This document shows, piece by piece, positions 34,200 through 45,637 of a stretch of DNA of 64,000 bases. How positions within the stretch are numbered: the stretch's first letter is position 1; every line of letters begins with the position of its first letter. The notes beneath the pieces are model-generated. The model ran no database searches, was not told where the DNA came from, and saw only the letters and a program-made list of their open reading frames with translations. Source of the stretch: Whitmania pigra (taxonomy: Eukaryota; Annelida; Clitellata; Hirudinida; Haemopidae); NCBI GenBank assembly GCA_021613335.1, contig JAJTWR010000159.1, forward strand, positions 2,594,001 through 2,658,000, given 5' to 3'. A program made the position numbers and the translations under genes.

Positions 34200-35960
34200 A
34201 ACAAGGCATAATAACTTTTAAGAGAACGGAAATGAAACTTGTATTCGACGAATCAACTCAAAACAATAACAGAACTCGAACTCGGGACAATAAAACCACA
34301 AACTAAAGATAGCCTGCCAATTATACGCGCGGACACAACACCTCTCCTCCAAATTAAAGTCCACGGGTGGACTTTTTCTGAGGCGTTCTGATCTTCTCGG
34401 AAGAGTCCGTTCTTCGACAGTGGTCTTGAAATTTTCAGGCTCTGATGGTCCCTTCGAGGGCCGTAGTACATAATGTAACATAATGTAATGATGGTTGTCC
34501 CATCAAATACTTGGCTGAATTCTGCTGCCTTTTCTCCTCTTTCTAAATGGGGCGTATTTTTGTTCGCATTTGCCTAACGTGAAGTAGTTGGCTCGGTGAC
34601 TGTCCAGTAGCAAGTGGTGTCCTTCTATATTGTATCAAGAACTCTTGCAGTGCAGCGCCAACTGGCAATGATGCTTTGGTCAAGGACTTTTTGGAAGTTT
34701 GAATAAATCTCTCTTCTTGTCCATTTGTTGCAGGATGGTAAGGAGTGCCTATCAAATATTACATTTCTCTCCTTCACGTAAGCTTGAAATTCATCCTCGG
34801 TGAATGCACGCGCATTGTCTGTAACGATTGAAAGGGGATACCCAAAATGCGCAAAATCTTTTTCAATCAATTCGACGGAAGCTGCAGTTGTAATTGTTTT
34901 AGTTGGATGGATGCACGGATATTTGGAATAGGCATCCATTACCACCAGCCAGTTTGTACCAAAAAAGTAAATGGCATGATCAAGGTGGATATGGCCTCAC
35001 GGCTTATCTGGGACAGTCCAAAATAGGTTTGGTTCCTTTGGAGGAGTGTTTTGGTGTTCTCGGCAAAGCTTATCAATGTCTCTGTCGATATTGAACCAAT
35101 AAACTGCTGATCTTGTCAAATGCTTCATGCGCTGAATTCCGAAATGTCTTCTTTTTGTGCCTTTTTAGTGTCTCTGGAACCAGTCTGTCTCCCTTCATTA
35201 AACGTCGACCTTCCCAACTCAAAGAATCATTCAATTTCTTGTATTGCCTAAGATAATACTGAAGTGCAGAAATTACTGACTCTTTCGTTGATTCAGTTTC
35301 TACTGACTTAAAGCTGGAATTTAGCATTTGTTGGCTGATTACATTAATTGGGCACGCATTTGAATATTCAACTAATTTGTTGGCAAAGGATCATTTTTAC
35401 GGTTGCATCGAAGACCCTTGCCACGAAGCCGTGGGAACAATAATTTCAGATTTCGAATTTATTCATCGGCTGAATTTCCACCAAACAGAATATCATCCAA
35501 ATAAACCACTATGTTTGGCAGATCATGTATGAGTTTGTTCACGATTCTAAAAAGTAATCTGGTTTGAATACTACTCCTCTATGTGGCATCCGCCAAATCA
35601 ATTTTGCTGAAATATTGAATTTGGACAATTAAATTCAGACCGTCAATGTCGGTGACATTAATTGTAAGTGACTTCCAGATTGAATCGTTTGTAATAAAAA
35701 CTTCTCCAATTGAAATTCAATTTCCTGTGGCAGAATGGCAAATTTTCTTTGCTGGCGTCAATTGAGGACAACCCAATCTTTTCCAGACTTTGACAACACA
35801 AAAATTATCTCCAGCACCACTGTCAACTTCGAATGTCTCCGTGGAGTCTCCAAATCTGATTTCTTGTTCTAGTCTGATCCTTGGACTGTTCTGATGTAGG
35901 ATACTTAAACTTTGCAGCAAAACACGCTTTCCTCTGACGCTATGCTTAAGGCCCCATAGA
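34200..35960 (-). pseudogene. Decayed Ty3/gypsy element (minus strand), same family as the 60-kb element
   Basis: Reading 35920 downward gives a protease region (FEVDSGAGDNFCVVKVWKRL), an RT scrap with YLDDILFGG at about 35520-35480, then the integrase zinc-binding side (35327-35073) and the integrase core (34945-34625: DAYSKYPCIHP, DFAHFGYPLSIVTDNARAF, PYHPATNGQEERF) and tail (34481-34218: RSERLRKSPPVDF). Frames change repeatedly and most of RT and RNase H is deleted. The integrase segment is clearly similar to that of the 60093-63941 ORF. Dead copy; exact ends and LTRs not identified. Confidence 0.85.
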
Positions 35961-36581
35961 AATGAACTATTGTTATTATTATTATTCCTAAGGTGACCAG
36001 CCTTATCGTACGCTAAGCATAATTAATAATAAATAATTTGTAAAGCGCCATGTGCATAGCTCAGAGACGTCTTGGATTTTTGTTGTCCTGAGTTTCTCAT
36101 ATAATCATAAAGTAAGATGAAATAAGCAGCAAAAGTGTAAATTTTATATACAATATACAATAGAACAACAAGTATTTACTAGATTATGGTTAATGTGCAT
36201 CTTCAGGTGAATGATTACATTAGTTTGATTCATTCCAAAGTTTCTAAAAATTGTGGTATCTTATCTCGCATTACCGGTTTTGTTAATACGAAACCTCACT
36301 CACTTTTTATTACTGTTTCATTTACCCAATATCTATCTTATTGAAATATCGTTTGGAGATCCACTTATCCATCTCGTTTAAACTCAGTAATCGCTTGCCA
36401 AAAGAGATCACTACATACCCTCTTTCATTGTCATTCTCTATTTATCATCTCAGCCACTATTCATTAGCCATAATATTTTTAATATCCATCTATTAAACAT
36501 ATTTGAAATAGGCCTATTCATTTACAAAAATTCCCACATCATGCTTCCTTCTTTTTTTAGAATGTTATTTCGAGATGATTT
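35961..36581. other. AT-rich spacer
   Basis: No coding or structured sequence recognised between the gypsy relic and the small-protein gene that ends at 36582. Confidence 0.35.
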
Positions 36582-37146
36582 TTATAATCTGCGCAATGCC
36601 CACGAGTTTTGATCTGATCCGGCCAGATCAACCTTGAAATTGTTTCCAATGAAATGCACCCCTCGTCGAACTTGCTCTAACTTACCAACCAATATTAAAT
36701 CGCCCACCTCATTATCAATATTCAAAATATTATATAAGTTGCATTTACTTCGTTCGAATACTATTGAACTTGAACCTCCAAAATTAATCTAAACCCATAT
36801 TTCGTTCGTAGTCGATTTAATTCTGTTCATTTGGGGGTTAAAATGTCAGTAAACTTTTGCGGACATCTTTATGAACGACCCCTTGTTAGATGGCTGCGTA
36901 AAACGTTGAATGTATTTATTCATATCGCAAATAAATTTATCGAAAAATGATTAATTGGAATTAGCCGATCTTTTGACTGCCTCATGAATTAGATTTAGGA
37001 CGCGAAGGCACATCACGACTTTTGCCATTTACCAGCGCATGCAGAAACAACGCATTTGACCGACCTGTTTTTTTCTCCTCATTTCCTTCTTTAGATTTTT
37101 TGCTTTTCTTCTTCTTTCTATCCATTGATGATCCTTTGCCTCCCAT
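36582..37146 (-). CDS. Two-exon Met-Gly polybasic small protein, 106 aa
   Basis: Found by manual reading of the minus strand; both exons are short. Exon 1 is 37146-37033 (38 codons, MGGKGSSMDRKKKKSKKSKE head, donor CTG|GTAAAT) and exon 2 is 36788-36582 (68 codons plus TAA, acceptor gggtttag). Phase 0 joins exactly. Exon 2 reads as ordinary globular sequence (CNLYNILNIDNEVGDLILVG, VRRGVHFIGNNFKVDLAGSD) bounded upstream by an in-frame stop, as expected for a genuine acceptor. It starts about 390 bp from, and divergent to, the 37539 gene, so they could share a promoter. The C-terminal part does not clearly match the Cys domain of its neighbours. Function unknown. Confidence 0.55.
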
Positions 37147-37538
37147 TGTTAGCTTACTTTTCGTTTCCTAAAGAATGTAACATTTAGGTTCAGTTTGTTT
37201 ATTGGTGACGTCGAAATGCAGATGAAAAGTGGGTTCTGGGCAAATTCGGATTAAGTTAAATGTGATTAAAAGTTGGTAAAGTCATTTAAAAGTTTTAACA
37301 AATCCTAAGTTTTTCCTTGGAAAGAACTCCAACAGAAGTCACCAAAGTTGTATCCATCCGAAAAATTACAAATACAAAGAACAACATGGAATGTGATGTC
37401 ATAATTGAAAGAAACAAGCTTATTTATCAAAACCTTCTAGTAATCAAAACTATTATTTAATCAAAAGTATCGAGATAATCGTAACAAGTGGTTCAAACTT
37501 AACACAAGCATTACATGGAAACTTATTAAAAACAAAGA

Positions 37539-37874
37539 ATGCCTAAGGGATCTAAAGGCAAAGGAAAAGACAAAGGTGCTAAGCCGAAGAAGAAATCTCC
37601 AAAGGCCGATACAGATAAGCCATCTGCTAAAGCTCAAGTCAAAGGTGATTCAAAAGCTGATTCAAAGGGGGGTGATACCCCCCGACAAATCTGCCATTTC
37701 AGAGAGTGCAGCAAATACCATCAAATGAAAGTCAGCCTGCTATTTACTTTCGACGAAGATATGAAGTGCGCCCTAGCCGAAATAATTCAAGTACAAGTTG
37801 CCGAAACGACAGGTTCTGAAATAAACTACCGGCTTTGTCACGGCTGTCATCCTAAGTACACGGCAGCCTGTTAA
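37539..37874 (+). CDS. Lysine-headed small Cys-domain protein, 111 aa
   Basis: Single-exon ORF, start MPKGSKGKGKDKGAKPKKKS. Residues 1-48 are Lys/Ser/Asp-rich. Residues 50-111 form a compact segment (CHFRECSKYHQMKVSLLFTF, then EIIQVQVAETTGSEINYRLC, HGCHPKYTAAC) with six Cys. The segment KYHQMKVSLLFTFDEDM corresponds to KYYTFQMELLVSFNKCF in the 38.6-kb gene and FYELEVELRFSFNRFL in the 33.6-kb exon, so these are paralogues. Pro at position 2 rules out N-myristoylation here, unlike its relatives. Function unknown. Confidence 0.65.
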   Translation: MPKGSKGKGKDKGAKPKKKSPKADTDKPSAKAQVKGDSKADSKGGDTPRQICHFRECSKYHQMKVSLLFTFDEDMKCALAEIIQVQVAETTGSEINYRLCHGCHPKYTAAC

Positions 37875-38588
37875 ATTTGTTTATTTATTCTTTAGTATTT
37901 AGATTCATCCTTGCAACAAAATATTTCGTTGAAATATGAACATTCTCCAGAACTTGAAAGTGCAATTTTCCATCCAAGAACATGACAAATATTTGATAGT
38001 AAATATACATTAAAATCTCAAATAAACAAACTTGTATTACTTCCCCATCGTCTCAAATATGGTGATAATTATCATCTTCAAATGAAGTGAATTTTGGAGT
38101 CAGTACTTGGAATGAAATAAATCTTTCCTATTTTTAAAAATTCTCCAAAGATTTGTATAAGTAGAACAAATGCCAATTTATTAAAACCTTATGGGTGAGG
38201 GGATGCATTGCAAACGTTTCCATGCAATGCAGGATATCATGAACTTATTTATTTATGAGTTATTGTTATGTTAATATTAGACTATATTATTGTAATATAT
38301 CATAACAAAGTCTAAAAATTATTCAAACATAAATCTTAGAATGATAGGAAAGAAAATTCAAACTATTTTCAACATATTGAGTAATTTAAATTAAGATCTA
38401 AATAATAAAACAATTATAAAAAGCATTTCTAATAATCTATTAAAACATATACACAAAGAATCACATTGCAAGGTTTATTCGCCTTAAGAAGTATTTGAAG
38501 AGACGTTACGTCATTTGTTTTTTTAATTACATGCTTTGGTGCCCAGAAAAACAACTTTACTGGGCGATAACTGAACATCAGAAACACC

Positions 38589-39103
38589 ATGGGTTCGTCA
38601 AAATCCAAGAACAAAAAGAAGAAAAGTGTTTCAAAGAAAAGTGCAGCGAAATCAGATTCTCCTAAAACAGACCCAAGCGAAGCTAAAGTGAAGGAAGTCA
38701 AACCTGTGGCAGAATCTCCGAAGCACTCTAAGCAGCCGGAAGGAGAAAGCCCGTGTAATAAAGGTAAGCTAAGTCAGTGTTTTCATTTTGAATGTCTAAT
38801 TTCCAAGAATTAAATCTTTGTTCATCAGAAGTACCTTGTGACACCAGCAAGTATTACACTTTCCAAATGGAACTACTGGTTTCTTTCAACAAATGCTTCA
38901 CGGGATTTTTAGCGGAAATTCCGAACACGTCTCTCGCTCCTTCCTCACACGACGAACTTTGTGCGAGAATTAAAAATGGAGATAACTACAAGTACTTGAT
39001 GTCTTGTCCTTTCAGAGACAACCAAATGAATACGTGCATGCAGGACTTCTGTTGCAGAAAAACGCCAATTACTGTCACCCAACAATGCCCACTAGATTGT
39101 TGA
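38589..39103 (+). CDS. Src-like-anchored small Cys-domain protein, 149 aa
   Basis: Two exons, 38589-38763 and 38829-39103 (65-bp intron, AAAG|GTAAGC ... catcag), phase 1. Exon 1 encodes MGSSKSKNKKKKSVSKKSAA and further Lys/Ser/Pro/Glu sequence. Its first seven residues are the same as the start of Src kinases, a well-studied myristoylation plus polybasic membrane anchor. Exon 2 encodes the Cys domain (SKYYTFQMELLVSFNKCFTG; LCARIKNGDNYKYLMSCPFR; CMQDFCCRKT). Good Kozak context (acaccATGG). The intron separates anchor from domain, the same plan as the 37146-36582 gene. No enzyme motif is visible. Inference: a peripheral membrane protein with a small extended Cys-rich module. Confidence 0.7.
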
Positions 39104-40950
39104 AATGTTTCACTAACATTATTGAAATTTATCCTAAGGTGTAATGATATGTTTCATTTTTAAACATAAATTGGCAATTATCGGTTTCCAAGGACATTAA
39201 TAACTTTTGTTGATAAATTTTTCAATGTGGATCAACTGAGAGTTATTCTTTAAAAAAGGTCAGAAAATTGAAATTAATAATGTATCGCACTAATAATGTA
39301 GAGATTAATATTTGAAATTAATACATCATATTTCAAATGAAATAGTCATTGTAGCTAAGACATCTGAGCTGAATTTCACAACTCTTTGAAATGTTTATTT
39401 TATTTAGTTTCCAAAATCTATTTAAAAAATCAGAATGATTCAATTGAATGAATTATTTTCTGGGTGATATTTTAAGTTTAGTATCCTTAAAGAAGAAAAC
39501 AATTGGCGAAATAAAACCTTAAGTGAACAAATTATGGCAGGAAGTACCTGGAATTCAAAAATGATTTCTTTCCATTCAACATTCTCTGCAAAAGATTTAA
39601 AACTTGTAAACTTAGGACAAATAATAGAAAATTATTGGGGATGCGAATTTAATCGATTAATCGTTAATTCTAATCGGTTAACATTTATTTAATCGATTAT
39701 TTGGTATTTTTCAATTTTTTCAAACTTTAAAATTAAAATAACTTTTAAAGTTTTTTTGGTTACTTGCCTTTTCCCCACATTATCCTCGTTATTTAGTTAG
39801 AACGTGGACGACATTGTCGAGTACCGAAACTTACGTGGCAGTTAAGCATCTCAGCGGAATGAGCTTTGCATTTTGTTTATAAACTAAATACGAAATGGAG
39901 GTTAATAAAATACACACAAGCTAAATGCCTTGGCAAAATACTCGATGGCAACAAATTTCACTGCAGCATTTTGCTTTCTGCGGTTCAAATAAGTCGCTAA
40001 CCTAACACTTTCGTCACATCCTCTCAAATGCCAAGACTTAAAAGTCGCTTTAGGTCACTAGATTGTCGGTTCAGGACATCCGACTATAACCGCGGAAGAT
40101 AATGGATGCGGACACCTCTTCAAAACCAGACCGACAACCTGCCAAGTCGACGCAAAATCGATGCTGTAATTGTTGAGATTCACAAAGAAAAGTTAGCAAA
40201 GCATAAGAAAGTTATCTCAACATGCCTACATACCTTCTAAAGCGGCTGATTGTATTATTTAAACGTGTTATTATTGTTTATAAATAAATTAATTTTCAAA
40301 TTTTCTTCCTTTTTTTTCAAAAGTTTTTAAACAAATAAATGAATTTAAAGCGAGTTTGTGCGGCATAATTGATTGTTTTAACTAACTTATGTCGAATGAT
40401 TGTATATAGTTTATGCAGACGCAACAAGATAGCTAAAAGTAGGTGGAATATATGCGCGTTATAATTAATCGAATTTAATCAATTAAAATAAACTCCGATT
40501 AATCGATCAAGAACATTTTAATCGTAAAATTATCCTGTATTTTAAAACTATTTCTTACCTAGAGAAACTAAGCTAGTTATATGGTAAACAAGAACATTCA
40601 GATAGGCTATTAATATAAACTATAAACGACTTTCTAAAATATGAAAATTCAAGACAAGTTTTAATAAAATGAATTGATTTTTATTTGAGGATTTTAAGAA
40701 ATTCGCTTTTAAATCTTTAAGATAAATTCAAGTCTCTAACACATTTTGCAAAAACTATTGATTTACCACATTATAAGACATTAATTTCAATTACTAATCT
40801 AAATTATAAATATAAAAATATAAATAAAGTAATTCAGCGCAACAATTCATGACGTGAATTGGAAACCAAGGCAGCGTGCGGCGGACGTGACAGTCCAGGT
40901 GAAAATTCAGGTAAAAATGCAAACTGATATCAGCCTGAAACTGGGCAAAG
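39104..40950. other. AT-rich region with probable hAT-like subterminal repeats
   Basis: No gene. At 39640-39710 and 40460-40525 the motif TTAATCGATTAATCG occurs in opposite orientation, resembling the subterminal repeats of small hAT elements, but I could not define target duplications, so ends remain open. Confidence 0.35.
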
Positions 40951-42766
40951 ATGGCAGAGATCGTCACCAAGGCTCGAGACACAATGGCAAGGCTGAAGAA
41001 TCCTCGAACAAAGTTTCAAGTCGTGAATAAGTTGGACACCGAGGAAATCAACAGATTGAAGGCTCGCTATGCATACATCAAAAGAAAGGAATATCTTTTC
41101 GAGCTGCTCTCCAGCTATGACAATCACGTGAGATTCAATCTTTGTTATCCATTCATTGGTTAGCCATTGTAAAATATGCAGTTAGCTATTTATTTAATTA
41201 CGTAACTTGACCAGTCACAGCATGATAACGATGAACACAGGAGTGATTGGAGCTCCAGTCCTTGTTCTGAGTTGAACTTTTCTGGACAAAACGATGCTAG
41301 ACCTTCAACTCCAGTTTCACAAGGTTTTTATGGTTTTTGAGAATTATTCAATAATTTTTTTTTAACACGTTCACGTTTTAACATCTTTGTAACATGTTTG
41401 TGATATCTACAAGTTTTTTGTGTATCAACTTATTAAGTTCTGCAAAAATATTTTACTATTAAATTCATGATAAAAAAACAAATGTCATTTGACTTTTTTT
41501 TTCAAATTCACATTCATCGCATAATTATAATTACAATTATCGGTCAAGGCCAACATAAAATTAATCAAACAATGTATGTCCTCATTTCTAATATGAAGTT
41601 GTTTTAAATAAATGTCTTTGTTCATTTATTATGTGAGTTTAAAATGTGAAGACTAAGTTGAAACTTATAAACAAATAAATCTTATTCCAAAGAACCTACA
41701 AAATCAATGAGTATCACAAACCCAAAATTTCCAGAGGAAGAACTGAATTCTTTATCAGAGCCCATTAATATGGGAGATTATGAGAACCGAATCAGACCCT
41801 CACCCAACTACTGGTACACAATCGATGGAAGGAATTTGGCAGAAAAAATTATTTATTACAGAACTTATAGGTTACAAGTGAGTCTATAATAAAGGTTTAA
41901 TTTGAGAGAGTTTCGAGAACATTTTATGGTGATTTCAGAGCACTTCGGAACTTGAATCGACTCTTAGAGAGTTTCATCGCCCGCTCGTGGACCCCAATAC
42001 CAGCCAAGGTTTACAAAAGATAGATGCGTCCGAAAAGAAGGGACTACAAAAAGCAACAAAAATTGTTTCTGGAAGCAAATCTGCTAGACCAAAAAGAAGC
42101 ATTCCTTTCGCTGGTACTCCCACGAGACCAATCAGTGTTCCCCCTGACTTCGGTAAAACGAATATGTTCGCAATAACATATAATTACGTAACAATAAAAC
42201 TCTCGTTCACAAAGACTAATAAATAATTGTTCTTTAAAGCTAAAAACAGCCATCAGCTGCGTGCCACCCAACAACGAGTACAGAAAAGCAGTGGTCCTAG
42301 AAAGCAATCCAGCTCGACTTTTCGAAACAAAGCATTCGATGAAAGCAATTTGTCCGAAGAAAATCTTGCTTCTGTAGAAGATGTCCATCTGACAGAAGAA
42401 CCTGAAAATGTCCACTCAACAAATCACAATGCATCGAATAAAGAAGAGGTTGAAGTCGAAAGTCAGAAGCATGAGTCTCAAAACCGTGAAGAAATTCAAT
42501 CACCGACTAAACCCAAATCTTCGTCTCAAAGGAAAGACGAATCCAATGTTAGAAATAAAAACTTGCGCCCGAAATTACAACCCATCGAAGAAAATAAGTT
42601 AATTTCTAAATTGGATAAAAGAATTGAAAGAGACTTGAAAGCTTTACAAGGAATAAATGACGACAAGGGCGGCGGCGACGAGGATGATCTCGACGACAGA
42701 GCTTTTGATGAAATTTTGCATGGACAGATTAATGCTGACATAGATGATTTCCTCAAAATTCATTGA
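40951..42766 (+). CDS. Orphan five-exon protein, 401 aa
   Basis: Exons 40951-41127, 41221-41323, 41693-41877, 41939-42152 and 42240-42766 join in phase with GT-AG borders. I do not recognise the family. Residues 1-59 are basic and helical (TKARDTMARLKNPRTKFQVV, RLKARYAYIKRKEYLFELLS). Residues 94-155 include a Trp/Tyr segment (ENRIRPSPNYWYTIDGRNLA, EKIIYYRTYRLQ). Then come a Lys/Pro/Arg region with PKRSIPFAGTPTRPISVPP and a long Ser/Asn/Glu/Lys disordered part. The C-terminus is acidic helical (LISKLDKRIERDLKALQGIN; DDLDDRAFDEILHGQINADI). The mix of a basic head, SxIP-like/Pro motifs and terminal helices would suit a cytoskeletal or centrosomal adaptor, but this is speculation. All borders are consistent, so the gene is real. 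Confidence 0.75.
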
Positions 42767-42867
42767 TATCACGTTGATATTAGAATAGTTCTGAGTATCA
42801 CAAATTTTTTTTTATAAATATTAAACAATCATTTTTAGGGAAATGTGTAAATAACGACGATGGACGA

Positions 42868-42892
42868 TCACTAAGCACTGCACGCTTAGTGA
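42868..42892. other. Perfect 9-bp stem-loop
   Basis: TCACTAAGC - ACTGCAC - GCTTAGTGA forms a perfect 9-bp stem with a 7-base loop about 100 bp after the 40.9-kb gene and about 460 bp before the cofilin start. It could be chance, a 3' processing feature, or a promoter-proximal palindrome. Confidence 0.4.
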
Positions 42893-43353
42893 CTCATAAG
42901 AACGATCGATATTCTGTTCGCAGACGCCAAACATGGATGTTGTTCATATTACGGAGTTCTGCATAATCCGTCCAAAACTACTCGTTTCTCATTGTGTTTG
43001 TTACTCATAATTTCAAGTTAAAGTCTAATAAGTGACTCGCAAGCACACAACCAGCTGCTCTGGAAAAGTCCGAGAAGCTAAATATTTGGCAGAATTCAGA
43101 TTTCACGCAGAAGCAAATTCTTGTGTTGTTACTCGCCGTAAGGAGGCATACGTGGCCGTATTTCCAATTATAATGCAACCCTTCGGAGCAAGTTTACAAC
43201 AGCACAACGCTGATTCAACTTCTTCCATGCGTGCATACAAGATGCTACCAGCATAAAGCAGCGATAACATTGTGCTATTGCTTTCACAGCATCAAGTCGC
43301 TCATTGCTAGCTCCCCTGTTATCGGATTCACTTAGAAAGGTTGTTCATCCGCT

Positions 43354-44314
43354 ATGGTAAGAATAAAGTTTTATTTGTCGGAAGTTGTTATTAAAAACTT
43401 TTATGTTTAATTGTTTTACTCTTTTTAGTAATTAATTACTTTTACTTGAAACTGAGTAATTGATTATAAGATTAGAACGCGTCCTTAGTTGTAATCGGGT
43501 AGCGATATTTCTGCGTGTCTGCTTAATATCCTGCTTATATTAATAGCTGCTAAAAATGGTAAATTATTTTGTGTTGCGATATTTTATTAAGAATTTGTCT
43601 TTTTGATACAATTTTGAATTGAGAAATAGTTGAAGTCGTAAATCTGAAATCGTTTGCTCAGGCTTCAGGAGTGTCTGTACATCAGGACTGTGTGACTGCT
43701 TTTAATGAAGTTAAACTTGGGCACAAATTTCGTTACGTTATTTATTCTTTGACTGATGATTTGAAGCAAGTTCATGTATTAAAGAAGGCTCCTCCAGGTG
43801 AGACATTTGCTTTATAAGAATTTCAGTTTAATTTATTCAATTAGTAAAGTGTGCTGAATTTGTTGCTTGTTCCTGTTCACATGCATTTCATGCACAAGGT
43901 GACAATTGTTTTCTTGTTCTGACTGCAATCTGTTTAACATTTTAGAGGCAACCTATGATGACTTTGTGGAAGAATTGAGAGAAGCTGAGGCAGCACGCCA
44001 ATGCAGATATGGTGTTTTTGATGCTCAATACCAACTTAATGATGGTCAGCATAGAAACAAGCTCGTATTCTTTTTATGGTGAGACATAAATCACTTTAGA
44101 GGTATTTTAAGAAATCATAGTTATGTATTAATTTGGTCTTTTCAGGAGTCCAGAGCAAGCCACTGTAAAACAGAAAATGGTTTATACAAGCAGTAAAAAT
44201 GCATTGAGAAAAAGTTTGGTTGGTGTTGGAAAAGAAATTCAAGCTTGTGATTATGGTGATCTCTCCTGGAGTAACGTTATGGAAACCTTACTGAGGACTG
44301 AAGTAGCTCAGTGA
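43354..44314 (+). CDS. ADF/cofilin actin-depolymerising factor
   Basis: Cytoplasmic/nuclear actin filament-severing protein. Four exons: 43354-43356 (only the ATG, ATG|GTAAGA), 43662-43797, 43946-44078, 44146-44314. Product about 146 residues, the normal ADF/cofilin size. Starts M-ASGVSVHQDCV with the regulatory N-terminal Ser typical of the family. Has the conserved FRYVIYSLTDDLKQ, CRYGVFDAQYQ, NKLVFFLWSPE and the long actin-binding helix VKQKMVYTSSKNALRKSLVG, ending with SWSNVMETLL. An intron directly after the start codon is a known ancient trait of animal ADF/cofilin genes. A second ATG|GTAAAT at 43555 could be an alternative first exon. Confidence 0.95.
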
Positions 44315-45637
44315 CATATCATAGGATCAGTATTTGCTTAAATAATCCATTTGATATTTGCTTAGTGAAACTTTCAAGATTACATCTATGCTGTAGAATA
44401 ATTGTAATTTCTTGAATCATTTGACTACGTTTTATTCAATACATTATTGACTAATGACTAGGTTTTTGTCAATTATTTTTAAATTGTAAGTATTAGATGA
44501 AAATCGGGGATTGTTCTTAAAAAACGTGTTGCAGCAAACGAAACTGGAAAGAAATGGGCGCGTTGTTTGGGGTTATTAAGGAGTGTTGAGTCTTCTGGGA
44601 TTAATTGGGTTGATAGTTATAGATTGGCACAAGTTTCAGAGGTTATTTAGGATCCTTGAGGCGCACTATTAAGGTTCTAGGTGAGGTGAGGTAACTGGGT
44701 AATGTCTCGAGATTCATCAAATACTGCACAGATTTTAGACATCCAATTGTTGTATTTCAAATTATAAGTTCCAGGATGACCTTGAGCAAGATTTCTCGAG
44801 GAGGCATTGAAGTACGGAACGATTTCTTCAACGCAGCTTGTAATTGAAACTGCTACAATCTCGATAATGTTATGGACTATTCAACTAAAGCCTATTTCAT
44901 AATTATGAAAAAACGCTCATTATCGTTTGGCAACAATTTATGAATTTTGGCAAAATAAGCAGTCGCATATATCGCTTTGGATCTGTTCATAAAGGACTAT
45001 TATTACCGATAGAAAGGTTGGGTAATTCTCCAGTCTAAGTAAGTGGAGAGAGGTTCAAAAACAAAAGCAAAGGACGTCTTTAAAAACTTTTTCAAATCAT
45101 ACATAAATAAATGTGAGAACGACCTATCGAGCGAATTTTTCCTCCAATGAAGTAACGGTCGTACCCTTATATTATGAAACGATCGGTACAGGTATTTAAT
45201 ATGAGCTGTTATGCTTAAAATTAAGATTATTAAATTTCGAACATATTCTGATTATAAGATTTATATATGTAATTGTTATATAAAAAAACATTTTCTTAAA
45301 CTGTGTGGAAATTGTATAAATAAACATCAACCTTTGGCGATAATGGGGAAGAAAGTAAAAGGTCGCGGTTTGTCCGACTTTCTTGTGCCGGACATATTTT
45401 CTCTTTACTTTAAGATATTATCTTGCTCTATTTTATTTTACTTATGATCAAACTGAAGTAGGAGTTCATTAAGTAATGTAACTAGAATTAGGGGTGTTAG
45501 ACTACTTTATTCCACTTTTAGCAATTTTGTTAATTGAGGCTGAGGAAGACGATTTGTACTTAAAAATTAGAAAATGCTAAATATTTTGCAGCTGATGCAT
45601 TACATTAAATAAACTTTCATTGTTTCAGTTTTAATAC
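44315..45637. other. Spacer between cofilin and SDHAF1
   Basis: No clear gene. Contains a 26-bp exact copy of an MGST3 exon-3 boundary (45011-45036) and a short ORF 45343-45447 beginning MGKKVKGRGL that resembles the polybasic heads of the 26-39 kb small proteins but lacks further support. Confidence 0.4.
45011..45036 (-). repeat. 26-bp exact duplicate of the MGST3 exon-3 acceptor region
   Basis: Identical to 46753-46778, which is the first 24 bases of MGST3 exon 3 plus the AG of its acceptor (minus strand). Flanks do not match. Probably filler DNA or the stub of a partial duplication. Confidence 0.7.

Noticed and set aside
45211..45447. 78-aa ORF containing MGKKVKGRGL
   Set aside because: The head resembles the small-protein family but the rest is hydrophobic AT-rich sequence without support; kept only as a remark.
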